A DNA stretch of 64,000 nt. Origin: Flexivirga oryzae (GTDB taxonomy: Bacteria; Actinomycetota; Actinomycetes; Actinomycetales; Dermatophilaceae). Position 1 is the stretch's first letter. The number at the start of each line of letters is the position of its first letter. The stretch is from NCBI RefSeq assembly GCF_014190805.1, contig NZ_JACHVQ010000001.1, positions 2,170,001 through 2,234,000 of the forward strand, in the 5' to 3' direction. The translations under genes and the position numbers were made by a program. Below are positions 44,101-51,754 of this stretch, one piece after another. The notes below the pieces were generated by a model, which worked only from the letters and a program-made list of their open reading frames with translations, did no database searches and was not told where the DNA came from.

Positions 44101-45012
44101 TCAGCGTGTGGCCACCGGTTTCGCCATCACCACGAGGTTGTCCAGGTGGGCATAGCCGCCTTGCTTCGGAACTCGTCCGATGCTGCCGGTGCAGGTGACC
44201 AGGGCGAGCTGGTGCGCTCCCCCGGTCGCCCATACCGCCGCCGGTAGCTTGCCCTTCGGGTAGGTGGCCGCCGACTGCACTCGCCACGCCTGCACCTTCC
44301 CGGTGCGCGTCGTGGTGTAGACGACGGCGCCGGCCTTGATCTGAGGGAGCTTGTAGAACGCGCCGGGGATGTTGTCGTACGTCACATGCCCAGCGATGAC
44401 GGTCGTCCCGCCGCGGCTGGTCATCGAGGGCGTCCAGTTCAGCCAACCGACCCGCGTCTTTCCGACCGGGATCGATGCCAGGCCACCGGATTGCCCTTCC
44501 GAGAGCACAATGACCGAGACACCCAACGACGGGATCCAGACGCTGTCTGGGCTCATCGTCGGTGCCTTCTTCGCCGGCGGCGACGGCACCCTGTGAGACC
44601 TGCTCCGTGGCTGCCCGCCCGGTGTTGTCCGCCGCGCGGGCTTCGTCCGGGAGCTGGTGGCCTTCGCCGGCGCTCGAGGCTCTCGCGTCGATGTCGCACG
44701 GTGCACAGCCTGCGACGACGATCCGGCCGCGTGTTGGTTCCGTCTCGTTGTCGCGCGACTACTGCGTGGAGCCGCGGCCGCCGGTGTGTCCGAATGTGAG
44801 ACCGGTGGCGCCGCGCTGAGGTCCTTCGTCTGGAAGGTGTGTGCCGGGGTTCCGGCCGCAGCGGCGGGCGGTGACCTCAACCAACTGGTAGCGATCATGC
44901 CGACGCCACCCACGACCACGGCTAACACCCCGGCCAGGATCAACGCCACGGGGCCGCTCACTCGCCGCGCGTAGCCCTGGACGACCTCCTTGACCGTGTC
45001 GAGGCGTGCCAC
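44101..45012 (-). CDS. Sortase (class E/F-like transpeptidase)
   Basis: 303 residues. One N-terminal transmembrane helix (VSGPVALILAGVLAVVVGGV), a long Ser/Pro/Arg linker, and a sortase domain with the catalytic His in VIAGHV and catalytic Cys in LALVTCTGS; a downstream Arg (GRVPKQGG) may be the third residue. Sortases link exported proteins to the cell wall. GTG at 45012 is one base after the stop of the surface-protein gene, so both are co-translated and the surface protein is the likely substrate. Confidence 0.9.
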   Translation of the reverse strand: MARLDTVKEVVQGYARRVSGPVALILAGVLAVVVGGVGMIATSWLRSPPAAAAGTPAHTFQTKDLSAAPPVSHSDTPAAAAPRSSRATTRRNQHAAGSSSQAVHRATSTREPRAPAKATSSRTKPARRTTPGGQPRSRSHRVPSPPAKKAPTMSPDSVWIPSLGVSVIVLSEGQSGGLASIPVGKTRVGWLNWTPSMTSRGGTTVIAGHVTYDNIPGAFYKLPQIKAGAVVYTTTRTGKVQAWRVQSAATYPKGKLPAAVWATGGAHQLALVTCTGSIGRVPKQGGYAHLDNLVVMAKPVATR

Positions 45013-45013
45013 G

Positions 45014-46603
45014 TCAGTGCCGGTTGTTGCGGCGGCGCATTGCGCGACGTGCCAGGACCCCGGCTGTGGTGCCTCCGACGCCGAGGAAGCCTGCGCCGAC
45101 GAGCAGCCCGGCCATGTCCGGGCCACCGAACGAGACCAGGCCATCGGTCGGGATCACCGGCTGGGAACTCGGCGGAGTCGTCGAGGGCGGTGTCGGCGTG
45201 GGTGTCGGTTTGGGTGCCGCGACGGTCAGCGACCCCCACTCATTGACCTCACCGAACTGGGTGACCACCAGTCGTTTCTGTGTTCCCGCCTGCCACACGT
45301 TCTCGTTGATCGATCCGCACCAGTTGCCGGCCGTGACATCGCTGGGCAGCTTGCTGGTCAGGTGCAGCAGGATCTGCACGTCCGTGTTGGTCGCAGCCCC
45401 AGTGACTTTCGCGGTCGAGATCGAGGAGACCTTGCCTGCTTTGAAGGCCTTCTCCCACTGCTCGACGCCGACGTTCTCGCACGAGGTCACCCCGTCTGGG
45501 CGGCGCATGACGGCTGCGGCTGCGGTGATGTCGACCTTCTGCGATTCCAGACCTGATGTGGTCACCGTGTCGGTGATGGTCTTGTTGGGGACCCACTGCT
45601 GCGTGGACACCCGGGTGATCGCTTTCGGAGCCGCGACCTTGATCGTCACCGGCATGCCAGTGCCTGCCCCTGTTCCCGCGGGCGCCGCGCCGATGACCCG
45701 CTGCTCCCCCACGTGCGGGGCCGTGTATTCGTAGTAGGTGGACGCGGGGATGCCCGTGAAGGACCCGGACAGGGTGACTTTGTCGCCGTTCTTGGCTGTC
45801 GGCATCGCCGTCCAGGGCAGCTTTGTCGCGGCGGTGGAGGTAGTGCCGTTGGTGGTTGCGCTGCTGCTCTTGCCTGTCTTCAGGGTGCGGATTCCGCTGG
45901 TGAAGGTGGCGCCGGTTGCGGTGGCGCGAAAGGCCACCCCGGGCACGAACTTCCCTGTGGCTGAGGTGATTCCGACCGTCGCTGTCCCTGTCCGGACCGT
46001 ACCGGCAGTGGAGGGTGTACCCGCCGTGTTGGTCACCACCGGCTTGTATCCGCCGGCATAGTTCGCTGCTTCGGTGTTCAGCTGGGCGACGCGAGCTTTG
46101 ATCGCCGTCTGGTCTGCCGCGCTGAGGGTGCCGAACGCCTTCTGGTCGAAGGACCAACCCGGGTCCAGCAGCTGGCGGGAGATGTAGGACAGTGCCCCGA
46201 TCGTGGGCTTGTCGGCGCTGTTCACGTACCGGCTGAGCAGGTAGGACAGCTTCACTTGCTGGGTGCGGGTGACCGGTTTGGAGGGTGCCTGCGACGGTGC
46301 CAGGTTCTCACCGTCGATGCAGTACACCAGCAGCCCGGCGTAGTTCATGCGGCCGAACCAGATCGAGTGCGATCCGCCTGTCGGCGACGTCACCGGTTTC
46401 GTCTGGTATCCCGCGTAGGTCGGGGCGACGCGAGGGCTGGCCGCCAGCTTCGCCTGGCCGGCCGCCCTGTTGGGCGACACCCCCTGGTTGGTGACCGACG
46501 ATCCGCCGGTGTCGGCGTGCGCCGGCGTGAATGCCGTCCCGGCAACGGTGAGCGTGAACATCCCCGCAGCTGCCAGCACTCGTACGCTGGTGTTCGATTT
46601 CAA
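45014..46603 (-). CDS. Cell-surface protein with sortase-type anchor
   Basis: 529 residues. Signal peptide (AAAGMFTLTVAGTAFTPAHA), then a possible thioester-like domain: GLLVYCIDGENLAPSQAPS has the Cys of such domains, and IGALSYISRQLLDPGW sits where the partner Gln segment would be, though the Gln is not obvious. Two Ig-like stretches follow, then a Pro/Thr linker. The end is a sorting signal: IPTDG, a hydrophobic helix (MAGLLVGAGFLGVGG) and RRAMRRRNNRH. TTG start at 46603 behind an AGGAGG site. On a conjugative plasmid it may help cell contact; that is inference. Confidence 0.85.
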   Translation of the reverse strand: MKSNTSVRVLAAAGMFTLTVAGTAFTPAHADTGGSSVTNQGVSPNRAAGQAKLAASPRVAPTYAGYQTKPVTSPTGGSHSIWFGRMNYAGLLVYCIDGENLAPSQAPSKPVTRTQQVKLSYLLSRYVNSADKPTIGALSYISRQLLDPGWSFDQKAFGTLSAADQTAIKARVAQLNTEAANYAGGYKPVVTNTAGTPSTAGTVRTGTATVGITSATGKFVPGVAFRATATGATFTSGIRTLKTGKSSSATTNGTTSTAATKLPWTAMPTAKNGDKVTLSGSFTGIPASTYYEYTAPHVGEQRVIGAAPAGTGAGTGMPVTIKVAAPKAITRVSTQQWVPNKTITDTVTTSGLESQKVDITAAAAVMRRPDGVTSCENVGVEQWEKAFKAGKVSSISTAKVTGAATNTDVQILLHLTSKLPSDVTAGNWCGSINENVWQAGTQKRLVVTQFGEVNEWGSLTVAAPKPTPTPTPPSTTPPSSQPVIPTDGLVSFGGPDMAGLLVGAGFLGVGGTTAGVLARRAMRRRNNRH

Positions 46604-46644
46604 GGCTTCCTCCTGATCGACGAGCAGTGCACTTTGGTGCTGCT

Positions 46645-46681
46645 ATCTCCCAGAAGGCGGCTGGCCGGTCCCTGGCGGTCA
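46645..46681 (-). repeat. 36-bp upstream element, copy before the surface-protein gene
   Basis: Minus strand: TGACCGCCAG, 14 variable bases, then GCCTTCTGGGAGAT. Ends 42 bases before the TTG at 46603. Confidence 0.7.
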
Positions 46682-46762
46682 CCGGCCACGATGCGTTTGC
46701 CGATCGGGTTGCAAGAATTTCGCCGGCTCTTTCCGTGAGCTGCCGCCGGGAAGTGACGGCGG

Positions 46763-46972
46763 TCACCCTCGACTACGGCTTCTGCTGGGGCCCATCTCCT
46801 CGGATTCGCCGCTGGCCTCGGCGTGTTCTCGGCCCGGCTCGGTGGCTGGCGCGGCCGGCGCCTCCGTGTAGGGCTTGTGCTGGCAGCAGCACGATCGTTG
46901 CGCGTCGGCGGGGCGGCGGGCGTCCTCGCAATCGGCCGGCTGGTGTGGCTCGCGGCACCCGGTGCAGATCAT
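46763..46972 (-). CDS. Small Cys-rich protein, 69 residues
   Basis: ATG at 46972 with GGAAGGA upstream and an ATGA overlap with the previous stop. The first half has MICTGCREPHQPADC and SCCCQHKPY, a Cys/His spacing that suggests one or two zinc sites; the rest is acidic and disordered (GESEEMGPSRSRSRG). Similar small zinc proteins are frequent in actinobacterial phages and plasmids. Function unknown. Confidence 0.6.
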   Translation of the reverse strand: MICTGCREPHQPADCEDARRPADAQRSCCCQHKPYTEAPAAPATEPGREHAEASGESEEMGPSRSRSRG

Positions 46973-47292
46973 GGTTCGTCCTTCCTGTCGGCCCGGTTCC
47001 GCGCGACGACGTCTCGCAGCGCTTCATCCCAGGCCGCTCTCTGGTGCACGCACAGGCTAGCCCGCCACTGGGTGTACCGGTCCGCGTCACGGCCGGTCGC
47101 CGGCTGCCCGTTGTCGTCGAGCACGATCCACGGCCTGCGTGGGCGCAGTTCCAGCGTGACCATGCCCGCCACCACAACGGCGACAGCTGGGGCCATCCAC
47201 CACAAGCCGACCGCGGTGAGTGCTCGCATCAAGATCCCCGCTGACGCCAGTTGGAGGACGACCAAGATGATCCTGGTTGCTCTACGGTTCAT
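46969..47292 (-). CDS. Small membrane protein, 107 residues
   Basis: ATG at 47292 with AGAGGGC upstream; the frame to 47406 was rejected as antisense-type. Two hydrophobic helices (IILVVLQLASAGILM; MAPAVAVVVAGMVTLEL) followed by a charged cytoplasmic tail (RYTQWRASLCVHQRAAWDEA). Unknown family. It is 20 bases after the Lsr2-tail gene and co-transcribed with it. Confidence 0.65.
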   Translation of the reverse strand: MNRRATRIILVVLQLASAGILMRALTAVGLWWMAPAVAVVVAGMVTLELRPRRPWIVLDDNGQPATGRDADRYTQWRASLCVHQRAAWDEALRDVVARNRADRKDEP

Positions 47293-47312
47293 AGGTTTTC
47301 GCCCTCTTCGGC

Positions 47313-48011
47313 TCAGGCTGCGACGTGGGCCGCGTCGTACGCGTCGCGCACCGTGTTCGGGATCTTGCCGTAGTCCGGGCACTCGATGCCCTGGCCCTTG
47401 GCCCACTTGCGTACCTCTAGTGCTGGCGCGCCCAGCGGTGGCGCCGTCTTGGTGCTACGGGTCTTCGACCGCAGCTTCTTCAGCTCTGCCTCCAGTTCCT
47501 CGATCCGCTTGAGCCTCTTGGCGTTCGCGGCCTTCTCCGCCGCTTGGGCGGCTTGCTCACGCTCTTCTGTCTCGAGGCGCTGGCTGAGGTCACCGAGCAG
47601 ACCAGCGACTTTCACCCCGAGTGCTCGGGTGCGCGCTTTCGGTGAGTTGCCGGCCGCGACGATGAGCTCGTTCGCGGAGGGCTTGACCTCGCGCGCGGTC
47701 GAGGTGACCAGTCGCGGGTCGGATGGACGCGGGGTCGCCCGCGCAGGGTCGTGACGTCGCGCCGGCACGACGGCTCTGATGGTCGGACCTGGTGTCGCGG
47801 CCGCTGCCGCGGGTTCGTTGATCCGCTTCTCGAGCGCGTCGCGGGACCACTCCATCTTGTCCAGCTCGGGGTAGCCGTGGCTGACTTTGATGTCCTGGAC
47901 CTGGGTCATCGCGAGGCCCGTCGCCTCGGCGATGAACGTGTCCGTGCGGCCGTTGATGAGGTGCTTCACGACGGTCAGAGTGATCTCGGTGGTGACTTGC
48001 TTGGTGGACAT
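47313..48011 (-). CDS. Protein with Lsr2-type C-terminal DNA-binding domain
   Basis: 232 residues from ATG 48011 (GAGGAG site). The N-terminal ~60 residues (TEITLTVVKHLINGRTDTFI then LAMTQVQDIKVSHGYPE) resemble a helix-turn-helix. A coiled coil follows (~155-185, LKRIEELEAELKKLRSK). The last ~38 residues match the Lsr2 AT-hook-like domain (EVRKWAKGQGIECPDYGKIP then NTVRDAYDAA). Lsr2 silences foreign A/T-rich DNA; a plasmid copy with a different N-terminus may act as a local silencer or partner. Adjacent to the WhiB gene, so both may form a regulatory pair. Confidence 0.78.
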   Translation of the reverse strand: MSTKQVTTEITLTVVKHLINGRTDTFIAEATGLAMTQVQDIKVSHGYPELDKMEWSRDALEKRINEPAAAAATPGPTIRAVVPARRHDPARATPRPSDPRLVTSTAREVKPSANELIVAAGNSPKARTRALGVKVAGLLGDLSQRLETEEREQAAQAAEKAANAKRLKRIEELEAELKKLRSKTRSTKTAPPLGAPALEVRKWAKGQGIECPDYGKIPNTVRDAYDAAHVAA

Positions 48012-48027
48012 GACATGTATCTCCTCT

Positions 48028-48465
48028 TCAAGACTGTTTGAGTGTGCGTGCGAGTTTGCGACGGCGCCGTTCTGAGACGCCGCCCCAGATGCCGAAGCGT
48101 TCGTCATTAACCAGGGCCTGATCGAGGCATTCGGCCGCGACAGGGCAGCTCTGGCAGATGCGTTTGGCGTCCTTGGTGGATCCGCCTTTCTCCGGGAAGA
48201 AGATCTCCGGGTCGGTCTGCCGGCAGAGCGCGTCGGCCTGCCAATCCAGGGACTGCTGCGGCTCCGCGGTCTCCGGGACGACGGCTTCGATCGCCGGTGG
48301 GGCTGCCGGTTTCCGGGAACGGTCAATGCCGTGCCGGACGGCGTAGTAATGAACCATCGAGGTGCTCACGCCGACAGCGTCGGCGATCTCCTGGCTGGGC
48401 AGCCCGTCGCGGATCAGCCCGAGCATCAGCTCGCGCTGGTCCGTGCTCAACCGCTTGCCGCTCAT
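48028..48465 (-). CDS. WhiB-family regulator with an N-terminal helix-turn-helix
   Basis: 145 residues, longer than most WhiB proteins (~80-110). Residues ~11-46 are a helix-turn-helix (ELMLGLIRDGLPSQEIADAV then GVSTSMVHYYA). The WhiB domain follows at ~73-140: iron-sulfur ligands Cys81, Cys104, Cys107 and Cys113, and the turn GIWGGVSE, then a basic tail ERRRRKLART. WhiB proteins carry an O2/NO-sensitive [4Fe-4S] cluster and regulate transcription with the principal sigma factor. ATG at 48465 overlaps the stop of the HTH gene (ATGA). The fused HTH could give it its own DNA specificity. Confidence 0.92.
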   Translation of the reverse strand: MSGKRLSTDQRELMLGLIRDGLPSQEIADAVGVSTSMVHYYAVRHGIDRSRKPAAPPAIEAVVPETAEPQQSLDWQADALCRQTDPEIFFPEKGGSTKDAKRICQSCPVAAECLDQALVNDERFGIWGGVSERRRRKLARTLKQS

Positions 48466-49268
48466 GCCGCCGGCTCTTTCCAACCGGACGGGATGCCAGC
48501 CGCCTTGCGGATCCGTTGCACGGTGCGGCCACTGACCCTGATGCGGGCTCCGATCTCGTTGTTGCACAGCCCGGCCGCGGCCAGCCGCCCTACCGCTTCG
48601 GCGCGCTCGGTTGCGGTGAGTTCGACACGGTCGCCGGCCACTGCACGCATCACCGCGACTTCGTCGACCAGGTCGTGTGCGTCGTCACCGATCGATGGCT
48701 GCGCACGGGGATCGTCGATCGATTCGTCGTTCCACGCCAGTGGCGCCGCGAAGCCGGATCGTCGTGCGGCGGCGAGGGTTTGGTGCGATGTGCCGGGCTT
48801 GTCCCAGAGCTGGTCGTATGCGCGCACAACTCGCTCGTGGTTGGTGCGGGAGATCCACTCGCCGGGGTGGGACCTGATCTTCCGCACCGCGGCCGCGGTG
48901 GCCCCGTCCGCCATGGCCATGGCGATCGCCGTCGAGGAGTGCCCGACAGCCTGGAGCGCCTCAACCCGGCGGCGGGCGCCGACCGCTGGCACGAAGTCGT
49001 CGGCGCCGCTGCGAGCCAGAATCGCGGCCGGGGTGACTGCCTGGATGCGGGCCGCGTATGGCCGCCGTACGTGCGCCTGCCCGCCGGAGATCTTGCTCAC
49101 CTGACTGATGGAGACACCCGCCTTGTCGGCGATCGCCCGCATGGACGCGCCAACCGCGCGCAGCTGCTCGATGTGCGCCCGGATCGGCGCGGCGTCGACG
49201 TACCTGGAGATCCCGCGGTGTTGGTCGAGACGGAAGTGTTTGGCCCAGCGCGGGTCTGTGGTGGGCAT
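48462..49268 (-). CDS. Helix-turn-helix protein (paralogue of the 24954-25892 product)
   Basis: 268 residues. HTH regions: residues ~38-60 (MRAIADKAGVSISQVSKISG) and ~240-262 (NNEIGARIRVSGRTVQRIRK). Central part shared with the 24954-25892 product (VGARRRVEALQAVGHSSTAI; FAAPLAWNDESIDDPRAQP). ATG at 49268; overlaps the upstream stop by one base (TGATG) and the WhiB start by four. The order Zn protein, HTH, HTH-WhiB, Lsr2-tail suggests a regulatory block of the plasmid. Confidence 0.82.
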   Translation of the reverse strand: MPTTDPRWAKHFRLDQHRGISRYVDAAPIRAHIEQLRAVGASMRAIADKAGVSISQVSKISGGQAHVRRPYAARIQAVTPAAILARSGADDFVPAVGARRRVEALQAVGHSSTAIAMAMADGATAAAVRKIRSHPGEWISRTNHERVVRAYDQLWDKPGTSHQTLAAARRSGFAAPLAWNDESIDDPRAQPSIGDDAHDLVDEVAVMRAVAGDRVELTATERAEAVGRLAAAGLCNNEIGARIRVSGRTVQRIRKAAGIPSGWKEPAA

Positions 49269-49843
49269 CACGAGCTCCTGGTCGACGCGCACCGTCCGCA
49301 GACGGCGACCGGCGTCGTACCGTCGCAGCTGCACACCGTGGTGGCGTCCCGGTCGCCGCACTGGGCGCACAGGATCCGTAGGTAGGTGGCCGCAGCCGGT
49401 TCACCGTGGTGGTGCTCCCGGTTGTGCGTCCGGGCGAGCCACTCTGCCTCACCGAGACTGGCGCTTTCGATGATCGAGACTCCGCATGCCAAACAGCCGG
49501 CCGACCAGAGTTCGGCCGAACATGTGGGTTTGAGCACGCCGCTGACCAGCGAGTGCATCTCGCCCAGCATCATCGCGACGGCGCCATCGCTAGTGGCGAC
49601 CTCGAATCGGTGACCGATCAGCAGGATGTCGACGACCCAGGAGCCCGAGCGCGGGTCCTGGTGGCCGCGGGCAACGGAGAAGGCGCTCTCACCGGTACCT
49701 AGCCGCAGCTCGAGGTATGTCTCGCTGTGCCGGATCAGGTCGACCGGGACCGCGGGCCCGATCGGCGGGGTCAGGATCCACGAGGTGACATTTGGTCGGT
49801 CTGTCACCTGGGGAACCGTGTGTGCGTTCGTGAGCGTGGTCAT
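49268..49843 (-). CDS. Hypothetical protein with C-terminal zinc-ribbon-like Cys cluster
   Basis: 191 residues from ATG 49843 (AGAGGAG site). N-terminal part is beta-rich (TSWILTPPIGPAVPVDLIRH; VVDILLIGHRFEV). The C-terminal ~75 residues have many Cys and His (SAELWSAGCLACG; THNREHHHGEP; LRILCAQCGDRDATTVC; CGRCAS), likely two zinc sites. No family recognised. First gene of the block running to the WhiB and Lsr2-tail genes. Confidence 0.65.
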   Translation of the reverse strand: MTTLTNAHTVPQVTDRPNVTSWILTPPIGPAVPVDLIRHSETYLELRLGTGESAFSVARGHQDPRSGSWVVDILLIGHRFEVATSDGAVAMMLGEMHSLVSGVLKPTCSAELWSAGCLACGVSIIESASLGEAEWLARTHNREHHHGEPAAATYLRILCAQCGDRDATTVCSCDGTTPVAVCGRCASTRSS

Positions 49844-49883
49844 GTTGAACACTCCTCTGTTTCTTGGGCTTTCACTGCTGTCG

Positions 49884-50252
49884 TCACATGCGACCGAGAA
49901 ATTGACGACGTGGCCCGTAGACACGGACGGTGTCGCCGTCGCTCGGGCTGTAGTCGATCTGGCCGCCTTCACGGCGGACTGCCGCGGCCGCGGCGTCAAG
50001 TTCCCGATGAACCGCAAACAAAGCCTGGTGCCGCCGGTCGCGGCGCTGGTCGTCGGCCGAGGTGACGCAATCCCCCGGCTCGCGACTCTCACGCTCAGCT
50101 CGCCAGGTCGCATACGCCTGGCGGTAGGCGGCGTTCGCGCGGATGAAGCCGGCCGCCGCGCGCTCCAACGTCGTGGCGGCCGGCGAAGTCGGGGGCGTGG
50201 CCGCTCGAGGGGCGAAACCCACTCGGATTTCTCGAGTCTGGATGATGCTCAC
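49884..50252 (-). CDS. Hypothetical protein, 122 residues
   Basis: GTG at 50252 with AGGGAGA upstream. Helical middle (AAGFIRANAAYRQAYATWRA and FAVHRELDAAAAAVRREGG), short beta end (VRVYGPRRQFLG). Unknown family. Upstream lie first the CTACTC-TTT-CTACTC motif (50268-50282) and then the 36-bp element (50366-50401), so both repeated signals precede this gene. Confidence 0.65.
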   Translation of the reverse strand: MSIIQTREIRVGFAPRAATPPTSPAATTLERAAAGFIRANAAYRQAYATWRAERESREPGDCVTSADDQRRDRRHQALFAVHRELDAAAAAVRREGGQIDYSPSDGDTVRVYGPRRQFLGRM

Positions 50253-50267
50253 GTCTTCTCCCTAGTT

Positions 50268-50282
50268 GAGTAGAAAGAGTAG
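50268..50282 (-). promoter_or_regulatory. CTACTC-TTT-CTACTC motif upstream of the 50252 gene
   Basis: Minus strand CTACTCTTTCTACTC: a direct repeat of CTACTC around TTT, 15 bases before the GTG. Closely related motifs occur at 51740-51754 and, less exactly, at 52807, 53098 and 55516. Confidence 0.55.
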
Positions 50283-50365
50283 ATACTTCGAGTGTGCTCC
50301 TTCGGTGCTGCGGTTCGCTGGGTTGCGCGCCGCCCTGTGGACAAGCCGCCCGCTCGGAGCGTCTT

Positions 50366-50401
50366 ACTTCCCGAAGGCGTTCGCGGGCCTCGTGGCGGTC
50401 A
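50366..50401 (-). repeat. 36-bp upstream element, copy before the 50252 gene
   Basis: Minus strand: TGACCGCCAC, 14 variable bases, then CCTTCGGGAAGT. It is farther from the gene (about 110 bases) than most copies. Confidence 0.7.
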
Positions 50402-50473
50402 CCTGCGGCGACGACAGATGTTGTCGCTCTGTTCCTCTAGCGTGAGAGCACGACACTGACTCGGAGGGGAAAC

Positions 50474-51454
50474 ATGCTGGTGGCCAGGGAGGTCAAGAGC
50501 GGGCTGGTGCTGCTGCTGGCGGTGCTGGCGTATGTCGTCGGATATGGCTGGGCGGTGATGCTGTCCGTGCAGATCCTCCTTCACGGATATGGCCCGCCCG
50601 AAGGGTCAGGTTCAGGCTCGGGCTCGTCCAGCGACGGGGTCCTCTTCGCCGGCGAGGCCACACTCCTCATCGTCGCGCTGTTGCTGGCCGGTGGCGCTGC
50701 CTGGTCACTGGGGCGGCGGCCCGTACTGCTCGAGTGGTTAATTGGCCGCCGGCACCGAGTGCCGGGCTGGGGCCTGCTCGTGGCCGGCGTCCTTCTGCTC
50801 CTGGACCTCGCAGGGTTTTGGTTGTTTGTCTGGATCAGTCCATCGCAACCGGCGCAGGATCCGGCGACGCATGCTCTCTGGTACGACATCGCGCGTGGCA
50901 TCTGGCTCGGTGCGATCGGCGAGGAGTTCGTCGTCCTCGCGCTGCCGATCGTGGTCGTTCGGCAGCTCGCTCCTCAGCTGCTTCAGCGAGCCCGGCCGGC
51001 GGCAATGTTCGTCGCACTGCTGGTGATCGCACGGATCGCCTACCACCTGTATCAAGGGGCGTGGGCCTGGTCGCATCTGCCGTGGGCCGTGGGGGCCGTG
51101 CTGCTCTATCTGTGGACGGGCCACGTCTGGCCACAGATCCTCGCGCACGCGTTCTATGACACGACCCTGGCGCTCTCCGACCACCACGAGATCTCACAAC
51201 CGGCGGAGATGGTCCTACTCCACGGCGTGGCGACCGCGCTGGTGATCCTCGGCCTGCTCATGATGGCCCGCGGCCGCCGGCGACCAGTGACCTCCGCAAG
51301 CCCCGCCGGCGCTGAACTCACTCACACCGATGAGCTGAGCGTTAGCCTGCCGCTCAGGCCTCCACGACGGTCCCGCAGTCACGACATTCTCGGCCGAGTT
51401 CTCCAGCCTGGGTGTGCAAGTGCCAGCAGTCGTCCTCACGCCACCGAGCGATGA
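50474..51454 (+). CDS. CPBP-family intramembrane protease
   Basis: 326 residues, about eight helices. The CPBP/CaaX-protease motifs are recognisable: paired Glu in GAIGEEFVVLAL, the His in RIAYHLYQGAW, and the last His in HAFYDTT. The common Arg of EExxxR is missing in place (VVLAL), so activity is not certain. Such proteins cleave within membranes and are often linked to bacteriocin immunity or surface-protein processing. ATG with a GGAGGGG site. The 3' end overlaps the convergent 51354-51701 gene by 101 bases; the last ~40 residues (LRPPRRSRSHDILGRV...) are non-membrane and may be a read-through of that gene's antisense. Confidence 0.82.
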   Translation: MLVAREVKSGLVLLLAVLAYVVGYGWAVMLSVQILLHGYGPPEGSGSGSGSSSDGVLFAGEATLLIVALLLAGGAAWSLGRRPVLLEWLIGRRHRVPGWGLLVAGVLLLLDLAGFWLFVWISPSQPAQDPATHALWYDIARGIWLGAIGEEFVVLALPIVVVRQLAPQLLQRARPAAMFVALLVIARIAYHLYQGAWAWSHLPWAVGAVLLYLWTGHVWPQILAHAFYDTTLALSDHHEISQPAEMVLLHGVATALVILGLLMMARGRRRPVTSASPAGAELTHTDELSVSLPLRPPRRSRSHDILGRVLQPGCASASSRPHATER

Positions 51455-51701
51455 TGCTCACCTCGGCGATGCGATTGCGGCCGTGCGCGTCGGTGAATGT
51501 CACCAACAGGCCGCTCTCGCCGTGGATCGCACCGGCCGGGTCGAAGGCGGGGTGCATGTCGACGCTGGCACCGATTCCGTCGACGTGAGCATCGGAGCCA
51601 TCGATGATGTGCATCAGATCGGGGCCGACGTCTCCCAAAGTGAGATCAGAGACACTCATCGGTGTCGATGCCGTGCCGCGTGCTTCCGCAGTGTTGTTCA
51701 T
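51354..51701 (-). CDS. Hypothetical protein, 115 residues
   Basis: ATG at 51701 with GGAAGGGA upstream. Segments VSDLTLGDVGPDLMHIIDGS and GESGLLVTFTDAHGRNRIAE suggest a small beta-rich fold, and the end HLHTQAGELGRECRDCG has a Cys pair. No family. A CTACCCTTTCTACTC motif lies 39 bases upstream. It overlaps the end of the CPBP gene on the other strand, an arrangement open to antisense interference. Confidence 0.68.
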   Translation of the reverse strand: MNNTAEARGTASTPMSVSDLTLGDVGPDLMHIIDGSDAHVDGIGASVDMHPAFDPAGAIHGESGLLVTFTDAHGRNRIAEVSIIARWREDDCWHLHTQAGELGRECRDCGTVVEA

Positions 51702-51739
51702 GGTCGAAATCCCTTCCAACGAATGGCTTTCGATTGAAA

Positions 51740-51754
51740 CTACCCTTTCTACTC
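51740..51754 (+). promoter_or_regulatory. CTACCC-TTT-CTACTC motif upstream of the 51701 gene
   Basis: CTACCCTTTCTACTC on the plus strand (GAGTAGAAAGGGTAG on the strand of the gene), i.e. opposite in orientation to the copy at 50268. Located just inside the end of the 51749-52291 gene. Confidence 0.5.
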
